Program-made: the position numbers and the translations under genes
Part shown: positions 7,901 to 10,564 of the stretch, one piece after another
Layout: every line of letters starts with the position of its first letter
Position numbering within the stretch: position 1 is the stretch's first letter
The notes under the pieces: generated by a model
The model's input: only the letters and a program-made list of their open reading frames with translations
Told to the model about the DNA's origin: nothing
Database searches by the model: none
Origin: Planctomycetota bacterium
GTDB taxonomy: Bacteria > Planctomycetota > PUPC01 > JACPCR01
Assembly (NCBI GenBank): GCA_030740295.1
Contig: JASLXP010000189.1
Span: 1-10,564 of the forward strand
Direction of reading: 5' to 3'
DNA length: 10,564 nt

Positions 7901-8874
7901 TTTTGTTTGACCTCGTCCTCGAGTTCACTGAAGAATTCACCAAGACGCTCTGTACTCCGATAGTGTTCAAGAATGCGGACCTCCACTTCCTGCCCCAGCG
8001 CGGAATCGGGGGACAGGAGCTCCTGTGCTCCACGCAAATAGGTGACTGCCTTTTCTACCTCGTCCTGTTCCGCCCACAGGTCGGAGCGCTCAATAAGGAT
8101 ATCACTGGAGAGCTTTGGATTTTTCTTGGCGAGGTCGAGTATGCGGTCGAGGACCTTGTCGGCGCTATCGTAGAACTTGTGCCTATGGTAGTGGCTGGAC
8201 AGCCTCCGCAGCGTCGGGATGTCATACTGATCCTTGAAGACTTCATCCCACGCCTTCTGCGCGTTCTCACGATCTTCGTCGAGCATGAGTGCTTCGCCGA
8301 GAAGCAGGCGAGCGTGAAGGACGTCATCAATCACTGGCGCGGCCTTGATCGCTTCGACGAGATGCACCTTCGCTAATCTGGAATCCGATTGTTTCAGGTA
8401 GATGCGGCCAAGCATCAGCCGGCTGAAGAAATCGTCTGGCGCCATTACGAGCGCGGCCTTAAAGTGTTGCGCGGATTTGAAGTAATCGCGAAAGCGATAG
8501 TAGGCCAGGCCCAGCAGCATCTGCAGCTTTGGATTCTTGCGCTGCAGGCGTGCCGCGTTGACAAAGAAATCGAGGAGCTTCCAGGTCTTGCGTTCGGATT
8601 CATACACCTGGTACACCTGCTCGAATGCGAACTCATTCCTCGGGTCTTCGAGGATGATATTCATGTACTTGTCCGCGACCTTCTGGGCCTCTTCGCTGAG
8701 AGCCAGCTTCGACAACTGTTCAGCGCCCTGTTGTTTCTCGGGTTTGGGCGCGGCCTCTTCGGCGTTGGCCGAGAAAGCTAATACGGAGACCAATGCCGCA
8801 AGTTGCACACACAAGCGATGGCTTGCTTTGTGGAGTGGGCCGAAATCGTTTCTGCGGCTAGATTCAAGCTTCAT
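4918..8874 (-). CDS. Exported TPR solenoid protein with C-terminal PQQ-type beta-propeller
   Basis: 1318-residue protein, probably a periplasmic or envelope scaffold. Residues 1–38 form a signal peptide with a basic start, a hydrophobic core at 21–35 and a likely cleavage site after ANA-38. Residues about 65–930 are helical TPR-like repeats; clear examples are LGLAYYRFRDYFKSAQHFKA (121–140), the repeat at 681–730 and that at 765–830. An acidic linker at 495–513 comes from a DNA tandem repeat. Residues about 1020–1318 carry recurring PQQ-propeller signatures: EIQTGKTLWE, ELKTGKSLWD, DPLTGKVLF and DIKSGKLKWQ. This resembles the non-enzymatic PQQ_2/BamB-type fold more than a quinoprotein dehydrogenase; I see no cofactor site or haem CxxCH. 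ATG 8874 overlaps the VWA stop as ATGA, with a good Shine–Dalgarno upstream, so translation is probably coupled. The partner is likely the VWA protein. Biological role is not established. Confidence 0.9.
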   Translation of the reverse strand: MKLESSRRNDFGPLHKASHRLCVQLAALVSVLAFSANAEEAAPKPEKQQGAEQLSKLALSEEAQKVADKYMNIILEDPRNEFAFEQVYQVYESERKTWKLLDFFVNAARLQRKNPKLQMLLGLAYYRFRDYFKSAQHFKAALVMAPDDFFSRLMLGRIYLKQSDSRLAKVHLVEAIKAAPVIDDVLHARLLLGEALMLDEDRENAQKAWDEVFKDQYDIPTLRRLSSHYHRHKFYDSADKVLDRILDLAKKNPKLSSDILIERSDLWAEQDEVEKAVTYLRGAQELLSPDSALGQEVEVRILEHYRSTERLGEFFSELEDEVKQKAHDISPKKELIRLYLKEGRSEPALVHVAAALEIDRRDVPLLELAIESFIQAQQPLNALPLLDALREVTGGAPDYLVKKGNIQWDAGQKDAALQSWNSIVEVENPEPQHYRILTRALRNHELKDAAIDAYKKTIALSPGALDSKLDYAEYLLSLGMKDEAKTTLDALTEYDDKTDKTEPDDKTDKEEPDGPNATLFLQVAELYANYDMEEALVEVLQRGKTRHDEDYRIHRRLGLALERMQKYDQAITSFFDAYDRASNWRDREALIDKLISLHLGYGKSTRDGKIRGNEGLGHLILKLYKDHGNDPDSPEPFMGLARIASVVRPTAQTAYRASPVYVKGLSAISPMERDLFPMGPMNAISFYTQALERDPMRIDAYEGLARSFMLFDEFERAVMEYKKLAIVNPVGKWKYYFAVGDFFASQGQMPEARAFWNRVAERAFTDATLYFRLAARYHWAERPKLAIRMIRRAIELHPDDHRYHLAYANILSEAEDFNQAIHEYREALRLTTENMQSMQLEVRKTMSRVQVFFARQLFEQEKFQEALDVYEEIRGYQEVLNNILGDPLEDYPDVLIQIIRCRAKIKGGQPELDAYREVAGKFPDATCWVNRHLRMSVDYFIQKESEGFAPAMLFSMAQSDQKLPAISVPDGWPVRLYPWILQPTLSPAGMRLVGKYREVLVDPISGRKSPATDRRGYVKHFGKYALRAESEKVSLSEIQTGKTLWESALNWTHDFVANSQVAIGAAGGRRGFGKLQAVELKTGKSLWDAAALQKFQVNEEYVTLKRVKAGKRATGGGTSLAESATGDAESIGYIFQVLDPLTGKVLFNRTSGGSHYWRVPVAVGDLVLLTDGFTHIVYAYDIKSGKLKWQSKFDEFFAAPPMVVDNRIHIYMRRPKQKTIIQYVLAPTTGEIVHQTDMQVNSLYAPPIPIGNTLFFYDPVAYELLGIDRKKGGVTGRYGVKKALTEVSRRNVVTLEGMDNHIYFYTWDGLIVRLDVAQ
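7336..7389. repeat. 27-base in-frame tandem repeat encoding an acidic linker
   Basis: Two adjacent 27-base units (7336–7362 and 7363–7389) match at 23 of 27 positions. They encode the repeated peptide DDKTDKxEP at residues about 496–513 of the TPR protein. The unit is a multiple of three, so copy-number change would keep the frame. It lies in a charged loop between TPR helices, where length variation should be tolerated. Confidence 0.85.
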
Positions 8875-10564
8875 GCCACGGCCCTCCGTGATTGGGTTCG
8901 AGCGAACCAGGCTGCAATGGCAGGCCAGCGGCGAATCACAACCTCGATGGCGAGCAAGAGGGCCGCGAGGAGCGTCGTGTAGTAACCGAGGTCGTGCCGG
9001 CGGCGTTCTTTCAGAGCTTCGACCCCGAGGGCTTCAACCGTGGTAGCAGTGACCTTGCCCTTCGTTACTTGTGCAACCGCGGCCAACAGTTCGCTGTCGG
9101 GGCCTGGATTCAGATGTTCCTTGGAAATATTGATGATTGTGCCGGTAGTCTCGACGTTTCCAGCACGTCCGCTCTTACCGCGGACGCTCACCAGATAGAC
9201 GCCTTTTCGCTCGGGAGTGAATTCGTGTTCGTATCGGCCGGGCCCACTCTGGAGCAAATCCCCGGGCTCAAAGACAGCAGAGCTGAAGACGTCGCCCCGT
9301 TCACCCAGATAGAAAAGTTTCGCTTCGACTTGCGTTCCATTGATGAAATTCTCGTTCGAATCAATGACATCCGCACTGACCTTCAGCCGCAGACCGTCTG
9401 ATTTAAGATGGACACGATAGACCTCCTCACCCGGTTCCCGGAGAACTCCCTGCACCTGCTGGCGCCAGAATCGACTGTAGCCGTCTTCCCAATCCTTGAC
9501 CCATAACGTTGCCCAACTACTGACGGCCGACGAAGTGAAGGCCACAACCTTGCCAGCTCCGTACGACCAGGAAGCGAGTAGCGGGTCACTCGTGCCTTCG
9601 ACCGCCAGAACAAGATTGGAAGAAGCCTTTGGCCGTGTTCGCACGTAACCGAAAAGCACGGGCGCAAGATTCATGTCCAGCCCCTTCGTCAATGGGCTCT
9701 CATTGATCTGTGCCACCGGCACGGGGCGCTCGACCAGCAGTTGCTTCGTCGGTGCGTTGAGTTCCTTCTCGTATACGTCACCAAGATTTTTCAGGTCTTT
9801 TGAAAGGTAAAACTGGCCGCCTCCCCAGCGAGCCATTTCTTCGAGCAAACGGACGTTACTGTCGCCGCCCACACCAACCGTGGAAAGCGAGACGCCGTCA
9901 CTGAGCAACATCATGGCAAACTTTCGATAATTGCTGTCCGACGCGACGAAGCCGTCCGTAAGCAGCAAGACCTGCTTGTAAGTAGCGGCGTCGTTAAAAA
10001 GGTTGAAACGGGCCTCATCGAGGGTTGGGTAAAGAATGGAGTAGGTCCGGCGCCTGAACGCGCCATCCAGCTCCTTGACCAGCCTGTCCTTATCGGTCAC
10101 CCGTTGTGGTCGGATGTACCAGCGGGCGGGCAGTAATTCGGAGGACATGCCAACTGCGCCGATCCGGTCCCGCGCCGTCAGACCGAGCACGACGCGTTTG
10201 AAAACGTCCTTCATGAACTGCGCCTTGTCGTGGGTGGAAATCCCATGAAATGCCTTCTTGCCCGTACCAAAGATCTCTTTCCTGAAGGTCATATTCGCGG
10301 TTCCATGCAACCACATGCTTCGTGAATCATCCATCGCAAGGATGACCGATGTGGACGGACGCTGATCGGCAGAGATATCCATGGCCAGCGGGGATGCCTC
10401 TTCGAGCGCGGTGCCGGCGTAGCCGCCTGCTTTGAAACTGTTCCGGCCTCCTACCAGGAGCAGGCCCCCTCCGAATTCATTTACGTAGTCCCGAAGCAAC
10501 CGCAGACGGTTTTCCCCGAAGTCCCCGGCGGACACGTTTTCGAGCATGATCGCGTCGTAACGGA
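8871..10564 (-). CDS. VWA-domain membrane protein with glutamine-amidotransferase-like fold (partial, 5' end missing)
   Basis: The 3' part of a larger gene: the frame stays open to the window edge, reading RYDAI before the Met at 10547, so that Met is internal. Numbering starts there. Residues 1–60 resemble the end of a class I glutamine-amidotransferase-like fold (DUF1355 type; GGGLLLVGGRNSFKAGGYAG), without a cysteine at the usual nucleophile turn. A VWA domain follows (about 66–265) with an apparently complete metal-ion site: D73-x-S75-x-S77 (MDDSRSM), T175 and D198 (LLLTDGF). Residues 275–370 hold the family's second conserved block (FGYVRTRPKASSNLVL, DPLLASWSYGAGKVVAFTSS). A beta-rich region is next, then one transmembrane helix (about 521–537) and a short basic tail. 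Such proteins sit in MoxR–BatA-type clusters, thought to assist assembly or metal loading of envelope complexes; that role here is inferred. Its stop overlaps the TPR start. Confidence 0.88.
   Translation of the reverse strand, partial: RYDAIMLENVSAGDFGENRLRLLRDYVNEFGGGLLLVGGRNSFKAGGYAGTALEEASPLAMDISADQRPSTSVILAMDDSRSMWLHGTANMTFRKEIFGTGKKAFHGISTHDKAQFMKDVFKRVVLGLTARDRIGAVGMSSELLPARWYIRPQRVTDKDRLVKELDGAFRRRTYSILYPTLDEARFNLFNDAATYKQVLLLTDGFVASDSNYRKFAMMLLSDGVSLSTVGVGGDSNVRLLEEMARWGGGQFYLSKDLKNLGDVYEKELNAPTKQLLVERPVPVAQINESPLTKGLDMNLAPVLFGYVRTRPKASSNLVLAVEGTSDPLLASWSYGAGKVVAFTSSAVSSWATLWVKDWEDGYSRFWRQQVQGVLREPGEEVYRVHLKSDGLRLKVSADVIDSNENFINGTQVEAKLFYLGERGDVFSSAVFEPGDLLQSGPGRYEHEFTPERKGVYLVSVRGKSGRAGNVETTGTIINISKEHLNPGPDSELLAAVAQVTKGKVTATTVEALGVEALKERRRHDLGYYTTLLAALLLAIEVVIRRWPAIAAWFARTQSRRAVA
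8882..8887 (-). promoter_or_regulatory. Ribosome binding site of the TPR–PQQ gene
   Basis: On the − strand GGAGGG lies 7 bases before ATG 8874, inside the last codons of the VWA gene. The stop and start codons overlap as ATGA (8874–8871). A strong site plus a 4-base overlap fits translational coupling and fixes this start. The hydrolase gene downstream has no comparable site. Confidence 0.8.

Noticed and set aside
10545..10547. True start of the VWA gene at the ATG ending at 10547.
   Set aside because: The frame continues upstream as RYDAI to the window edge, and the first residues fall in the middle of an amidotransferase-like fold, so the gene begins outside.

Overview
The window holds three long minus-strand genes that run right to left and fill positions 275–10564. 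To their left is a 257-base palindromic repeat array. I see no tRNA, rRNA, CRISPR array or insertion-sequence gene.

Layout in transcription order: (1) the 3' part of a membrane-anchored von Willebrand factor A (VWA) protein with a glutamine-amidotransferase-like fold, cut by the right window edge; (2) a 1318-residue exported protein with a long TPR solenoid and a C-terminal PQQ-type beta-propeller, whose ATG overlaps the VWA stop codon by 4 bases; (3) a probably exported, roughly 1540-residue multidomain GH20-like glycoside hydrolase with several carbohydrate-binding modules, starting about 20 bases after the TPR gene. The spacing makes a single operon likely. Genes 1 and 2 look like the tail of the MoxR–DUF58–BatA–VWA–TPR type of cluster. 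The hydrolase looks like an accessory gene attached to its end and is lower in GC in the lines sampled.

Organism: large exported hydrolases fused to CBM9-like and discoidin-like modules, VWA/GATase-like membrane proteins and TPR–PQQ proteins are typical of Planctomycetota, Lentisphaerota, Verrucomicrobiota and Hydrogenedentota-type bacteria. This is an inference from gene style, not a marker-gene assignment.

The most unusual part is the non-coding left end. It carries five hairpins, each directly preceded by GTAG on one strand or the other. Four have 8-base arms around a 3-base loop. The fifth has the same arms and a loop enlarged by an exact 9-base duplication. Stem sequences differ between copies while the geometry is kept, orientations are mixed, and a 30-base spacer occurs twice. 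This is the architecture of REP/REPIN elements mobilised by RAYT (TnpA-REP) transposases, and the array seems to continue beyond the left edge.
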